A stretch of 64,000 nt of DNA from Hydrogenophaga palleronii_A (lineage in GTDB: Bacteria > Pseudomonadota > Gammaproteobacteria > Burkholderiales > Burkholderiaceae_C). Below, piece after piece: positions 43,571-52,707 of this stretch. The notes beneath the pieces were generated by a model. That model did not search any database. It saw only the letters and a list, made by a program, of their open reading frames with translations, and was not told where the DNA came from. Made by a program: the position numbers and the translations under genes. Positions within the stretch are counted from its first letter, which is position 1; each line of letters begins with the position of its first letter. The stretch is from the NCBI RefSeq assembly GCF_031457455.1, contig NZ_JAVDWU010000001.1, forward strand, positions 868,001 to 932,000, in the 5' to 3' direction.

Positions 43571-46525
43571 TCAAAGCGCACTCAATGCCACCGCCGTGGC
43601 TTGCGCCGCCTGTTCAAGCGCAGGCAGCAAGGCGCGGGCACGCTCTGGCTGGCCGGCCTGCCGCTCAATGTCTTCGCACAGCCGCGCCAGCTCCTGGGCA
43701 CCCACGTTGCCGGCGGACCCCTTGAGCACATGCGTGGCGTGGCGCAGCGCCTGTGCATCCCCGGCATGCACTGCGCGCGCAATCTCTGCAGCGCGACCCG
43801 CCAGGGAAGCCAGGAACTCGCCAATGATCTCTCGCCGCAGACTGCCCGAGGCGTCGTCGAATTCGGCGAACGCCTCCCAGCGTTCCGGGTCGATCCAGAT
43901 GGTCTGAGCCGCCTGGGTTGAGTTCGGTTCAGAACCGGAGGCCGCCTCGCCGTTCTGCGGGCCGGCAGAGTGCTCCACTGATTGCGGCCGTTCCGTGAGG
44001 CGGCGCAGCGTGTGTGCCAGATGTTCAAGATTGAGCGGCTTGGGCAGGTAGTCAGACATGCCGGCGTCCAGGCACCGTTGCCGATCTTCCCCCAGTGAAG
44101 ACGCGGAAACGCCCACCATTGCAGGGGCCTGGTCACCCCACTGTTCGTGCAAGGCCTGGGCCGTGGCAGTGCCATCGAGTTCGGGCATGTGACTGTCGAG
44201 CAGCACCACGTCAAAGGGGTGTCCCGACTGCCTGGCCTGCGCCACGGCCACCAGCGCGAGGCGGCCGTTGATGGCGGTAGCTGGCGTATAGCCCAGGTGC
44301 TGCAGCATGGCGCACGCCACCTTGAGGTTGATGGGGTTGTCGTCCACCACCAGCACCCGCTGTTGGTCGGTCGCGCAGGGGAGTTCAGCCACCCCGTCGG
44401 TCGGGATCTGGGCCGGGTCGACCGCCGCCGAGCGGATGGTGAAACGAAACGTCGAGCCCACGCCAGGCTGACTGTTGACAGTGATCTGCCCGCCCATCAT
44501 TTCCACCAGGTGTTTGCAGATCATCAGGCCGAGCCCGGTGCCCCCATACACCCGGGTGGTGGATGTGTCGCCCTGCGCAAACGGCTGGAAGAGGGTGCCA
44601 ATGCTGGCCGGTTTGATGCCCACGCCAGTGTCGCTCACGCTGAAATTCAGCACGGTGCCTTGCGCTTCGGGTTCCTGCCACACCCGCAGAGTGACCTCGC
44701 CCTGGTTGGTGAACTTGATGGCGTTGGAGAGCAAATTGATCAACACCTGGCGCAACCGCGTGATGTCGCCGATCACGGCCTGGGGCACATCCGCCGCAAT
44801 GTGCATGGCCAGGTGAAGCCCTTTTTCCTGTGCGCGCAGCATCAGGATGTCGTGCGCCTGCCGGATGGCGGCGCGCAGGTCGAAGGCCTGCTGTTCCAGC
44901 GTGAGCTTGCCCGCTTCAATGCGTGAAAAATCAAGAATGTCGTCGACCACAGACAACAACTGCTCGCTCGACACCTTGAGCACACCCAGCAGGTCTTGCT
45001 GGGCTTCAGTAAGAGGTGTTTCGCGCAACAGGTCGCTCATGCCCACCACGCCGTTGAGTGGCGTGCGGATTTCATGGCTCATCACCGCCAGGAAGCCCGC
45101 CTTCGCCTTGACGGCGGCCAGGGCCTCTTCTCGCGAGGTCGCCAGTTCGGCGGTGCGCTGGCGCACCCGCTCCTCCAGCATCAGTGCCGCTTCGCGCAGT
45201 TGCTCGTTCTTCTCCTGAATCTCGCGGGTAGACGTCTGTATCGACTGGGCGCTGTCGTGCAGCACCTTGGAAAGCAGGTGCACCTCCTTGAAACCGGTTT
45301 GTTGTTGAACTTCGGGCACCTGACCCGCACCCACGGCGGTGGCCGAGGCATTGAGCAACTGAAACTGACCCGACAAGCCTTTGGCCACCAGGTAGGCCAG
45401 CACACCCGCCAGACCAATGAGCGCGGCCAATGCGCCCAACGCCACTTGCCGTGCCTGGGTGACCTGGTCGGTGAAGTCCGATTCGGGCGCCACCACGATG
45501 AGTTGCCAGTTGAGGTTGTACTTCTGTCCGAATGGACGCTGCAGGGCAATCAGGCGGTTGGACCCCAACCCGAGCAGCTGCTTCCAGTCCGATGCGGTGT
45601 CCAGTCGCACCAGGCCGGGATTGTGGTGCAAGGTGTCGCGGTACTGCGCGCTGAGCTGGGTGAACGACTCACGAACCAGCGGGTCCTGGCTTTGCAGGGG
45701 TGAGAGTCGCTGGAACTTGTTGTTCACCTGAACGCTGAGGTCCTCGTCGACCGACGATGCGACCAGCAACCCCTGGCTGTCGACCAGGTAGGTCACGGCA
45801 TGTTCGCTGATTCGGGAGCTGCGGATCAGGTCGGTCAGGCGGGCAAGGCTCATGTCGACGGCGACCACACCCAACACGGTACGGCCGTCTGCGTCGAAGA
45901 TCGGGTGCGCCAGTGTCAGGTCGAACTGTGCCTTGACTGCTGAGCGGTACACGTCGGTGAAGGTTCGCTGACCGGTGCTCAAAGCCAGCTGGTACCAGGG
46001 GCGCTTTCGCGGGTCGTAGAGCTGCGTTTCTGTTCGAACGAGCTGGCTGCGGTCGCCAGGCTGGTCAATCAGAAAGTGTTTTCGGCCGCTGTCGCCAGGG
46101 CGGATTTCACGCACTACGAAGCCATGGCTTTCGCGCTCCAGGCCAAAGAACGAGCCGTCGGCAGTACCCATGTAAAGGTAGGGCACGTTGGGTGACTGCT
46201 GCGTCAATGCATAGGCCATGGTTTCAAACGCTGCCGTGTCCTTGAGCCAGTTCCGGGTGCGCTCGGCTTCGGCCCCCGTGGCCACAAAGGGTGGCACCAG
46301 AGCATTCACCACGGTATGGGACTCACCCAGGTGAGCCAGTGCACCCACGTCCACGCGGTGCGCGGCCTGGCTCATCGCGTTTTCAGCCAGGGTGTTGATC
46401 GATTGCGAGCTGTTGGTGGACAGCAGCCATGCCGCCAGCAGGGCGGGGATCAGCGCCGCCAGCACCAGGGCGGTGATCAGCGTGGGCCCTATGGAAAGGC
46501 GGCGTCTGCCGGAAAACGATTTCAT
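43571..46525 (-). CDS. Hybrid sensor histidine kinase with Cache, receiver and Hpt domains
   Basis: A membrane kinase of 984 residues. Order: membrane helix (about 13-36), periplasmic dCache-type sensor (40-355), second helix (about 358-380), coiled coil, HisKA with His in AVMSHEIRTPLNGVVG (about 482), HATPase (FSVSDTGVGI, YGGTGLGLMICKHL), receiver (RVLVVDDNPINLKVA, phospho-Asp in VLLDSHMPELDG, about 777) and Hpt with ATHVLKGSAGNVGA (about 933). All phosphorelay residues are present. The start at 46525 places the helix near the N-terminus. It lies 64 bases after the receiver-cyclase gene on the same strand, so they are likely partners. Confidence 0.92.
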   Translation of the reverse strand: MKSFSGRRRLSIGPTLITALVLAALIPALLAAWLLSTNSSQSINTLAENAMSQAAHRVDVGALAHLGESHTVVNALVPPFVATGAEAERTRNWLKDTAAFETMAYALTQQSPNVPYLYMGTADGSFFGLERESHGFVVREIRPGDSGRKHFLIDQPGDRSQLVRTETQLYDPRKRPWYQLALSTGQRTFTDVYRSAVKAQFDLTLAHPIFDADGRTVLGVVAVDMSLARLTDLIRSSRISEHAVTYLVDSQGLLVASSVDEDLSVQVNNKFQRLSPLQSQDPLVRESFTQLSAQYRDTLHHNPGLVRLDTASDWKQLLGLGSNRLIALQRPFGQKYNLNWQLIVVAPESDFTDQVTQARQVALGALAALIGLAGVLAYLVAKGLSGQFQLLNASATAVGAGQVPEVQQQTGFKEVHLLSKVLHDSAQSIQTSTREIQEKNEQLREAALMLEERVRQRTAELATSREEALAAVKAKAGFLAVMSHEIRTPLNGVVGMSDLLRETPLTEAQQDLLGVLKVSSEQLLSVVDDILDFSRIEAGKLTLEQQAFDLRAAIRQAHDILMLRAQEKGLHLAMHIAADVPQAVIGDITRLRQVLINLLSNAIKFTNQGEVTLRVWQEPEAQGTVLNFSVSDTGVGIKPASIGTLFQPFAQGDTSTTRVYGGTGLGLMICKHLVEMMGGQITVNSQPGVGSTFRFTIRSAAVDPAQIPTDGVAELPCATDQQRVLVVDDNPINLKVACAMLQHLGYTPATAINGRLALVAVAQARQSGHPFDVVLLDSHMPELDGTATAQALHEQWGDQAPAMVGVSASSLGEDRQRCLDAGMSDYLPKPLNLEHLAHTLRRLTERPQSVEHSAGPQNGEAASGSEPNSTQAAQTIWIDPERWEAFAEFDDASGSLRREIIGEFLASLAGRAAEIARAVHAGDAQALRHATHVLKGSAGNVGAQELARLCEDIERQAGQPERARALLPALEQAAQATAVALSAL

Positions 46526-46589
46526 GCGAGCGGGATCTTCATCAAAGGCAAACGGGTGACCAGGGGGCCCGCCACTCGGTGTCGGCGTA

Positions 46590-47708
46590 CTAGGGCAACG
46601 GCTCCACCAGGCACACATCCATGGGGTCCACCCGATGGGGTAGGGCAAGCAGGTACCGTCGCACGGGATGTACCGCTCCCGTGATGCTGCGCAACACCGG
46701 GGCCGACACCGTGATGCCGGTTCGACCTGGATACTGCGCATGCTTTTGCAGGGCCACTGCATCCATCACGGTCTCGCCGACGGGCACAGATTGTGCAGCA
46801 CCGCCCAACAGACCATCGAGACGCATCATGGCCACCGGCCCGCCATGCAGGGCTACGCTCAAGTCCACACTCTCCAGACCATGGCCGGGTGCCAGGGTCT
46901 GCACGAAGCTGTTCAAACCGGAAACAGCCTTTCGAAGCGCCAAAGCTGCCTTGGCGGCACGCAGACCATGCGGCGACGTGGTCGGTGCATCGGTGCCGTC
47001 TGCAAACACGGCGACCACGCCGTCACCCAGAAACTGCAGGCTGTGGGCGCCAAACAGAAAGACAGTGTCGCCACAGCTGTCATAGAACCGCTTGAGCAAC
47101 TGTGCCATGTCCTGCGCACTCAGGGTGTTGGTCCACAACGCGTGATTCACCAGGCCAGCACTGAGCACGGTGGCCTGCTCATGGTGGTTGGCCTGGCGGG
47201 CTGCACCCCCGCCTGGCCATTGTTCGTTCAGGGCTCGCGCCATGCGCTCTTCATACATGTCGCTCAACTCGCGCGCCTGAGCCTGCAGGGCGCCGCTCAA
47301 GGCCGACTGCACGTGCATGTCCTGCGACTGCGCACGCATGTTGTTCTTGTTGACCTGGGCCATGACCGCTTCTGCCAGTTCTCGTGCTCGAAACGGTTTG
47401 GCGATGTAGTCGTCTGCCCCCAGGCTCATGCCGTGCCTCATGTCACGGCGCTCCTGCAGCGAGGTCAGGAAGATGAAGGGCGTCAGGGCACAAGCCGGGT
47501 GCGCCCTGACGCGCTCCAGCAGTTCCAGACCGCTGAGGCCTGGCATGTCGATGTCACTCACGATGACGTCCGGGCGCAGTTGCTGAACGTTTTCCCAGGC
47601 GCTGGCGCCGTCCGACACGGCAACCACATCATGACCCTTCTTCTCCAGGACCACCGTCAACAGCTTGAGCGTGCCCGGGTCGTCCTCTGCCACCACTATC
47701 AATGTCAT
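46590..47708 (-). CDS. Response regulator with degenerate class III nucleotide-cyclase domain
   Basis: A protein of 372 residues. The receiver domain (1-125) is intact: EDD near residue 8, phospho-Asp in IVSDIDMPG (about 53), FLTS and AKPF. A linker leads to an adenylate/guanylate-cyclase-like domain (about 175-372) with LQFLGDGVVAVFAD and ALRKAVSGLN. The first metal-binding Asp of the usual FADIRGFT motif is missing (LSAGLVNHA), and the transition-state Asn region reads MDAVALQKH. Catalysis is therefore doubtful; a binding or signalling role is more likely. The next gene is the hybrid kinase. Confidence 0.82.
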   Translation of the reverse strand: MTLIVVAEDDPGTLKLLTVVLEKKGHDVVAVSDGASAWENVQQLRPDVIVSDIDMPGLSGLELLERVRAHPACALTPFIFLTSLQERRDMRHGMSLGADDYIAKPFRARELAEAVMAQVNKNNMRAQSQDMHVQSALSGALQAQARELSDMYEERMARALNEQWPGGGAARQANHHEQATVLSAGLVNHALWTNTLSAQDMAQLLKRFYDSCGDTVFLFGAHSLQFLGDGVVAVFADGTDAPTTSPHGLRAAKAALALRKAVSGLNSFVQTLAPGHGLESVDLSVALHGGPVAMMRLDGLLGGAAQSVPVGETVMDAVALQKHAQYPGRTGITVSAPVLRSITGAVHPVRRYLLALPHRVDPMDVCLVEPLP

Positions 47709-47825
47709 ATCGGATCACAGGTTCTTCTATCTGGAATGAACCATGCTAGCCCGGGGGTGGGCGAAAGCCTGTGTCAGCGGTTTCAGTGCAGACACTTTGT
47801 GTGATGGATTGCCGCCCTTGATGCT

Positions 47826-49310
47826 TTAACGCACATCTGCGGTGAATTTCCAGGCAGTTTTTTGCCAGGCAATCACTTCTTCGCCGATCAGCCAGGCGGA
47901 CTGCGGGTAGCGCTTGGCCCACCCTGGGTTGGTGACCAGCTTGAATGCGCCTGGCTTGTAGCTCAGGCGGATCGACTCGTATTCCGGCAGCTGCCGCGCG
48001 TGGCACAGCAACACCGCCAGGCGCAGGCACATCAGCTGTTTGGCAAACAGTTCGTCGCTCAGTGACTGCTCCAGTTTGCGCAGTTTGCCGCGCTGGCCCA
48101 GCACCAACTGGCTCATGCGGTGCAGTTCGGGGAATGAAAAACCGGGGGCGTCCACGTTGTCGAGGATGTAGGCGCCGTGGTGGTAAGAACGGTCGTGAGA
48201 GATGTGGGTGCCGATTTCGTGCAGACGTGCGGCCCAGGCCAGCTTCTGCGAATAGCGTTCATTCTGCGCATCGACCGCAGCCACCTGGGAAAACAGGGCG
48301 GTGCTCACTGTGCTGACCCGTTGCGCCTGGGCCTCATCGATGGAAAAACGCTCCCCCAGCCAGCGAACCGTGCGCTCGCGCACGTCACCGCCATCGGTCT
48401 CCCGGTCGATCAGGTCGTAGAGCGCCCCCTGGCGCAAGGCGCCCTGGGCTGGCAACAATTGCTGAATGTCGAACAGATCAAAGATGGCGTAGAGCACGCT
48501 CAGGCCACCCGCGATCACTGGGCGGCGATCGTCCTTGAGCCCGTCGATCTTGATCTGTTCGACGTTGCCCGCTTTCACAAAGCGTTCGACCAGCCAGTTC
48601 AGCCCTGAGCGGGTGATCACGCCCGATGCCCATCCATTGGCCGACAGCATGTCCATCACGGCGCCCACCGTGCCGGAAGAGCCGTAAGCCGCACTCCATT
48701 CGGACGGTGGAAAACTGTCCAGCGCTTCGTCCAGCACCGCCTTGGCCGCCACTTCGGCGGTTTTGAAGGCGCTGGCCGTGAACACACCGCGCGCGAAGTA
48801 TTTGCCCGACCAGGCCACGCTGCCGAGCCGGTAGGACTCCATTCGGTGGGCTTTGTAGCCTTCACCCAGGATCATTTCGGTGGAGCGGCCGCCAATATCG
48901 AACACCAGGCGCTTTTCGTCCGACTGCGGCAGCAGACGGGACACGCCCTGATAGATCAGCCGCGCCTCTTCCTGGCCAGAAACCACCTCGATGGCAAAGC
49001 CCAGTATGGCCTGGGCCTGCTTGAGAAATTCGTCCCGGTTTCGCGCCTCGCGCAGGGTCTGGGTCGCCACCGCCCGCACCTGCTGCTTCTTGAAGCCGTG
49101 GAGCCGCTCGGCAAATCGCGCCAGGCATTCCCAGCCGCGCTCCATGGCGGCCTGGCTCAGGTTCTTGTTTTCGTCGAGACCGTTGCCTTGGCGGACGGTT
49201 TCCTTGAGGTATTCGATCCGTTCGATGTGGCCCGAGTGGTAGCGGCCGATTTCCAGCCGGAAGCTGTTGGAACCGAGGTCGATGGCGGCCAGAAGGGTAC
49301 CGTTTTGCAT
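47826..49310 (-). CDS. ppx: Exopolyphosphatase, Ppx/GppA family
   Basis: A phosphatase of 494 residues with the actin-like ATPase fold: N-terminal LLAAIDLGSNSFRLEIGR, ERLHGFKKQQVRAVATQTLREA, the active-site Glu in VVSGQEEARLIYQGV, and the phosphate loop FDIGGRSTEMILGEG, followed by an HD-type C-terminal region (RLHEIGTHISHDRSYHHGAYIL). It releases phosphate from polyphosphate and may hydrolyse pppGpp. The start at 49310 is the family start; the longer frame upstream is not similar. The gene diverges from pstS and reverses the reaction of the ppk1 product. Confidence 0.93.
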   Translation of the reverse strand: MQNGTLLAAIDLGSNSFRLEIGRYHSGHIERIEYLKETVRQGNGLDENKNLSQAAMERGWECLARFAERLHGFKKQQVRAVATQTLREARNRDEFLKQAQAILGFAIEVVSGQEEARLIYQGVSRLLPQSDEKRLVFDIGGRSTEMILGEGYKAHRMESYRLGSVAWSGKYFARGVFTASAFKTAEVAAKAVLDEALDSFPPSEWSAAYGSSGTVGAVMDMLSANGWASGVITRSGLNWLVERFVKAGNVEQIKIDGLKDDRRPVIAGGLSVLYAIFDLFDIQQLLPAQGALRQGALYDLIDRETDGGDVRERTVRWLGERFSIDEAQAQRVSTVSTALFSQVAAVDAQNERYSQKLAWAARLHEIGTHISHDRSYHHGAYILDNVDAPGFSFPELHRMSQLVLGQRGKLRKLEQSLSDELFAKQLMCLRLAVLLCHARQLPEYESIRLSYKPGAFKLVTNPGWAKRYPQSAWLIGEEVIAWQKTAWKFTADVR

Positions 49311-49637
49311 GCGTTCGGCAGAGGGCCGCTCACCGGCTCTCCGCAAATCCTGAATCTGTTGGGTTGCCGGGATTGTGACGCATCGGCGCCGGGCACAACG
49401 CTTGCGAGGCCGCCATCTGGTAACCGAAAAGTGGCAGCGGCAGGCCGTCAACAGCCGAATTTTGCGCCTCAACCCCATGCGATGACAGCGAAAAGCCAGT
49501 CTGATCCGCAAGCTGTCGGTCGGATCGAGGCAGAAGCATGACAAGTCCGCACATGTCACACAGCTGTCACATTTGACCCATAGAGTCCTTTCTATTGCTT
49601 CTTCCTTCCTTTTTTCCAACCCCTGAGAGGACTCTCA
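49311..49637. other. Divergent ppx-pstS intergenic region
   Basis: 327 bases without a supported gene. The pstS-proximal part carries a Pho box and a TAGAGT -10 candidate, then a T-rich leader (CTTCTTCCTTCC) and the ribosome site GAGAGG. The ppx-proximal part holds only partial repeats (CGGCGCCGG-like) and no clear promoter; I see no second Pho box reading toward ppx. Confidence 0.6.
49553..49570 (+). promoter_or_regulatory. Pho box of the pst operon
   Basis: ATGTCACACAGCTGTCAC contains two TGTCAC repeats exactly 11 bases apart, about 14 of 18 matches to the PhoB consensus. A -10 candidate TAGAGT lies at 49581-49586, 10 bases after the box, as in E. coli pstS. Activation by the PhoB encoded in the same operon under phosphate limitation is expected. 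Confidence 0.75.
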
Positions 49638-50669
49638 ATGAACACCAAACGCACTTTGCTCAAGACCGTGGCCGCAGCCGCACTGGCTTCTCTGGCCATG
49701 GGTTCTGCCATTGCCGCAGACATCACTGGCGCTGGCGCTACCTTCCCGTTCCCCATCTACGCCAAGTGGGCAGAAGCCTACAAGAAAGACACCGGCACCG
49801 GCCTGAACTACCAGTCCATCGGTTCGTCCGGTGGTATTCGCCAGATCCGTGCCAAGACCGTTGCTTTTGGTGCGACCGACGCGCCTGTCAAGGGTGAAGA
49901 GCTCGACAAGGACGGCATGGTGCAGTTTCCGGCCATCATCGGCGGCACCGTGCCCGTGTTCAACCTGGACGGCTTCGGCAAAGGCGAACTGCGCGTGACC
50001 GGCCCCGTGCTGGCAGAGATGTTCCTGGGCACCATCAGCAAGTGGAACGACCCCAAGCTGGCCGCTCTGAACCCTGGCAAAAACCTGCCCGACCAGGTCA
50101 TCACCATCGTGCACCGTGCTGACGGCTCCGGCACCACGTTCAACTGGACCGACTACCTGAGTTCGGTGAGCCCTGAATGGGCCGACAAAGTGGGCAAGGG
50201 CGCTGCCGTGAAGTGGCCCGCTCCCACCTCGGTGGGTGGCAAGGGCAACGAAGGCGTGGCTGCGAACGTGACCCGGACCAAGGGTTCGCTGGGTTACGTG
50301 GAATACGCCTACGCCAAGAAAAACAACATCTCCGTTCTCGCCCTGGAAAACAAGGATGGCAAGTTCGTGATGCCTGGTGACGACACGTTCTCTGCCGCTG
50401 CAGCCGGCGCGGACTGGTCCAAGGCGCCCGGCATGGGCATCTCTCTGGTGAACCAGCCTGGTGCCGACGCTTACCCTGTGGTCACCGCCTCGTTCATCCT
50501 GATGTACAAGGATCCGGCCGACAAGGCGCAATCCGCCGAAGTGCTCAAGTTCTTCGACTGGGCCTTCAAGAACGGCAAGACCATGGCTTCCGAGCTGGAC
50601 TACGTGCCGCTGCCTGACAAGCTGACCGCAGAGATCAAGTCCAAGGTGTGGACGCAGATCAAGAACTGA
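49638..50669 (+). CDS. pstS: Phosphate ABC transporter substrate-binding protein PstS
   Basis: A periplasmic binding protein of 343 residues with signal peptide (cleavage after SAIA-ADI, about residue 26). Phosphate-contact motifs are GAGATFPFP, YQSIGSSGGIRQI, FGATDAP and HRADGSGTTFNWTDYLS. It captures phosphate for the PstCAB transporter. The ribosome site GAGAGG precedes the ATG. It is the first gene of the pst-pho operon. Confidence 0.97.
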   Translation: MNTKRTLLKTVAAAALASLAMGSAIAADITGAGATFPFPIYAKWAEAYKKDTGTGLNYQSIGSSGGIRQIRAKTVAFGATDAPVKGEELDKDGMVQFPAIIGGTVPVFNLDGFGKGELRVTGPVLAEMFLGTISKWNDPKLAALNPGKNLPDQVITIVHRADGSGTTFNWTDYLSSVSPEWADKVGKGAAVKWPAPTSVGGKGNEGVAANVTRTKGSLGYVEYAYAKKNNISVLALENKDGKFVMPGDDTFSAAAAGADWSKAPGMGISLVNQPGADAYPVVTASFILMYKDPADKAQSAEVLKFFDWAFKNGKTMASELDYVPLPDKLTAEIKSKVWTQIKN

Positions 50670-50753
50670 TCTCCCTGATTGACAGCGCCGCCAACGGCTT
50701 CATCAAGCCGTTGGTGGGTTGTTTCTTGAACTTGACCAATGCAGGGAGCCCGC

Positions 50754-51752
50754 ATGTCAGTTGTCGCGACCATGAACACTTCCACACCCAATGTCGATGC
50801 GCCCACCGCCTCCATGGTGGCCGTGGCTCGAAAACAGCGCATCCAGGACATCATCTTCCACCGCCTCACCCAGAGTTTCTCGCTGCTGGTGTTGTTCGCC
50901 CTGTTGGGCATCCTGGTGTCCCTGCTTTACAACGCATGGCCCACCTTTGCCAAATTTGGCGCTCACTTCCTCTGGTACGTGGAGTGGGACATCATCAACG
51001 AAGAATTCGGCGCCGCGATCTCCATCGTCGGCACCCTGGCCAGCGCTTCGATCGCCATGTTGATTGCCGTGCCACTGGCCTTCGGCATCGCGGTCTTCCT
51101 CACCGAAACCTGCCCCGTCTGGCTGCGCCGCCCTCTGGGCACGGCCATTGAGCTGCTGGCTGCCGTGCCGTCCATCATTTACGGCATGTTCGGCCTGTTT
51201 GTTTTCGCCCCACTCTTTGCGGACTACATGCAGGTACCTTTGCAGCAATTGCTGGGCGGCATGCCGATCGTGGGGACCCTGTTTGCAGGCGCCACCAACG
51301 GACTTGGCATCATGGCCGCCGGCATCATCCTGGCCTTCATGGTGTTGCCCTTCGTGGCGGCGGTGATGCGGGACGTGTTCGAAATCACGCCGCCCATCCT
51401 GCGCGAATCGGCCTATGGGCTGGGCTGCACCACCTGGGAGGTGGTTCGCAAGGTGGTGCTGCCCTACACGCAGAAGGGCGTGATCGGCGGCATCATGCTT
51501 GGCCTGGGGCGCGCCCTGGGTGAAACCATGGCGGTGACCTTCGTGATCGGCAACGCCAACCGCATGCCCACGTCGCTGTTCTCCCCTGGCACATCCATCG
51601 CTTCGGTGCTGGCCAATGAATTTGGCGAAGCCGAAGGCCTGCACTTCAACACACTGTTTGCGCTCGGCTTCCTGTTGTTCGTCATCACATTTGTTGTGCT
51701 GTCGCTGGCCAAGCTGATGATCCTGCGCGCTGAAAAGGCCAAAGGCTCCTGA
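50754..51752 (+). CDS. pstC: Phosphate ABC transporter permease PstC
   Basis: A membrane permease of 332 residues with six or seven helices and the family landmarks FHRLTQSFSLLVLFALLG, GTLASASIAMLIAVPLAFG, VPSIIYGMFGLFVF and the EAA-type loop AYGLGCTTWEVVRKVVLP. The ATG at 50754 has CAGGGAG upstream; an earlier in-frame start five codons before is less likely. It forms the phosphate channel with PstA. Confidence 0.95.
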   Translation: MSVVATMNTSTPNVDAPTASMVAVARKQRIQDIIFHRLTQSFSLLVLFALLGILVSLLYNAWPTFAKFGAHFLWYVEWDIINEEFGAAISIVGTLASASIAMLIAVPLAFGIAVFLTETCPVWLRRPLGTAIELLAAVPSIIYGMFGLFVFAPLFADYMQVPLQQLLGGMPIVGTLFAGATNGLGIMAAGIILAFMVLPFVAAVMRDVFEITPPILRESAYGLGCTTWEVVRKVVLPYTQKGVIGGIMLGLGRALGETMAVTFVIGNANRMPTSLFSPGTSIASVLANEFGEAEGLHFNTLFALGFLLFVITFVVLSLAKLMILRAEKAKGS

Positions 51753-51789
51753 GACCTGCAGCGTCCAAACATCTCCGCAGGAAAAAGAC

Positions 51790-52644
51790 ATGGAAATCAA
51801 TCAAAACCTTTACAAGAAGCGCCGCACCACCAACCTGGTGGGCCTGACGCTTTCAATGACAGCCATGGCGCTGGGCCTGACCGTGCTGCTCTGGATTCTG
51901 TTCGTGTTGTTCTCCAACGGCCTGGCCGGCATGGACTTCAACCTGTTCACCCAGGACACGCCCGCGCCCGGTACAGACGGTGGCGGCCTGCGCAATGCGA
52001 TTGTGGGCAGTCTGATGATCGTTGGCCTGTCGGTGCTGGTGTCGACCCCCATCGGTGTGCTGGCCGGTATCTACCTCACCGAATACGGCGATCAGAGCAA
52101 GACGGCCGAACTGACGCGCTTTGTGACCGACATCATGCTGTCGGCGCCGTCCATCGTGCTGGGCTTGTTCGTCTACGCGATCGCGGTGGCCACGGTAGGC
52201 AATTTCTCAGGCTATGCAGGCAGTCTGGCGCTGTCGCTGATTGCCATTCCGGTGGTCATGCGCACCACCGAAAACATGATGCGACTGGTACCCGGCAGTC
52301 TGCGTGAAGCGGCTTTTGCCCTGGGTGCGCCGCGCTGGAAAGTCACCACCATGGTGACCTTGCGCGCAGCCAAGAGCGGCGTGATCACCGGCTTGCTGCT
52401 GGCTGTGGCCCGCATCAGCGGCGAGACAGCGCCTCTGCTCTTCACGGCACTGAACAACCAGTTCTTCAGTTCCGACATGGGTGCCCCCATGGCCAACCTC
52501 CCCGTGGTCATCTTCCAATTCGCACTCAGCCCCTACGACAACTGGATTCGCCTGGCATGGGCGGGCGCACTGCTGATCACCATGGCCGTTCTGGTACTCA
52601 ACATCCTGGCTCGGGTGTTCTTCAGGGAAAAAGTGCGCGCCTGA
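51790..52644 (+). CDS. pstA: Phosphate ABC transporter permease PstA
   Basis: A membrane permease of 284 residues with six helices, ending in the typical basic tail after VLNILARVFF. Family motifs include RNAIVGSLMIVGLSVLVSTPIGVLAGIYL, APSIVLGLFVYAI and AAFALGAPRWKVTTMVTLRAA (EAA loop for the ATPase). It follows pstC by 37 bases and precedes pstB by 63. Confidence 0.95.
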   Translation: MEINQNLYKKRRTTNLVGLTLSMTAMALGLTVLLWILFVLFSNGLAGMDFNLFTQDTPAPGTDGGGLRNAIVGSLMIVGLSVLVSTPIGVLAGIYLTEYGDQSKTAELTRFVTDIMLSAPSIVLGLFVYAIAVATVGNFSGYAGSLALSLIAIPVVMRTTENMMRLVPGSLREAAFALGAPRWKVTTMVTLRAAKSGVITGLLLAVARISGETAPLLFTALNNQFFSSDMGAPMANLPVVIFQFALSPYDNWIRLAWAGALLITMAVLVLNILARVFFREKVRA

Positions 52645-52707
52645 TTCTGGTCGCACCTCATTCGAACTGATCGACCCTCCAATACCTCCAATAGACGAGA
52701 TCCCAAA

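Noticed and set aside
46526..46762. N-terminal extension of the hybrid kinase by 79 codons
   Set aside because: Cys/Pro/Trp-rich, overlaps the receiver-cyclase gene and precedes a natural start just before the first membrane helix.
49311..49619. N-terminal extension of ppx by about 103 codons
   Set aside because: It would run through the pst promoter and has no similarity to Ppx, whose typical start LLAAIDLGSNSF follows the ATG at 49310.
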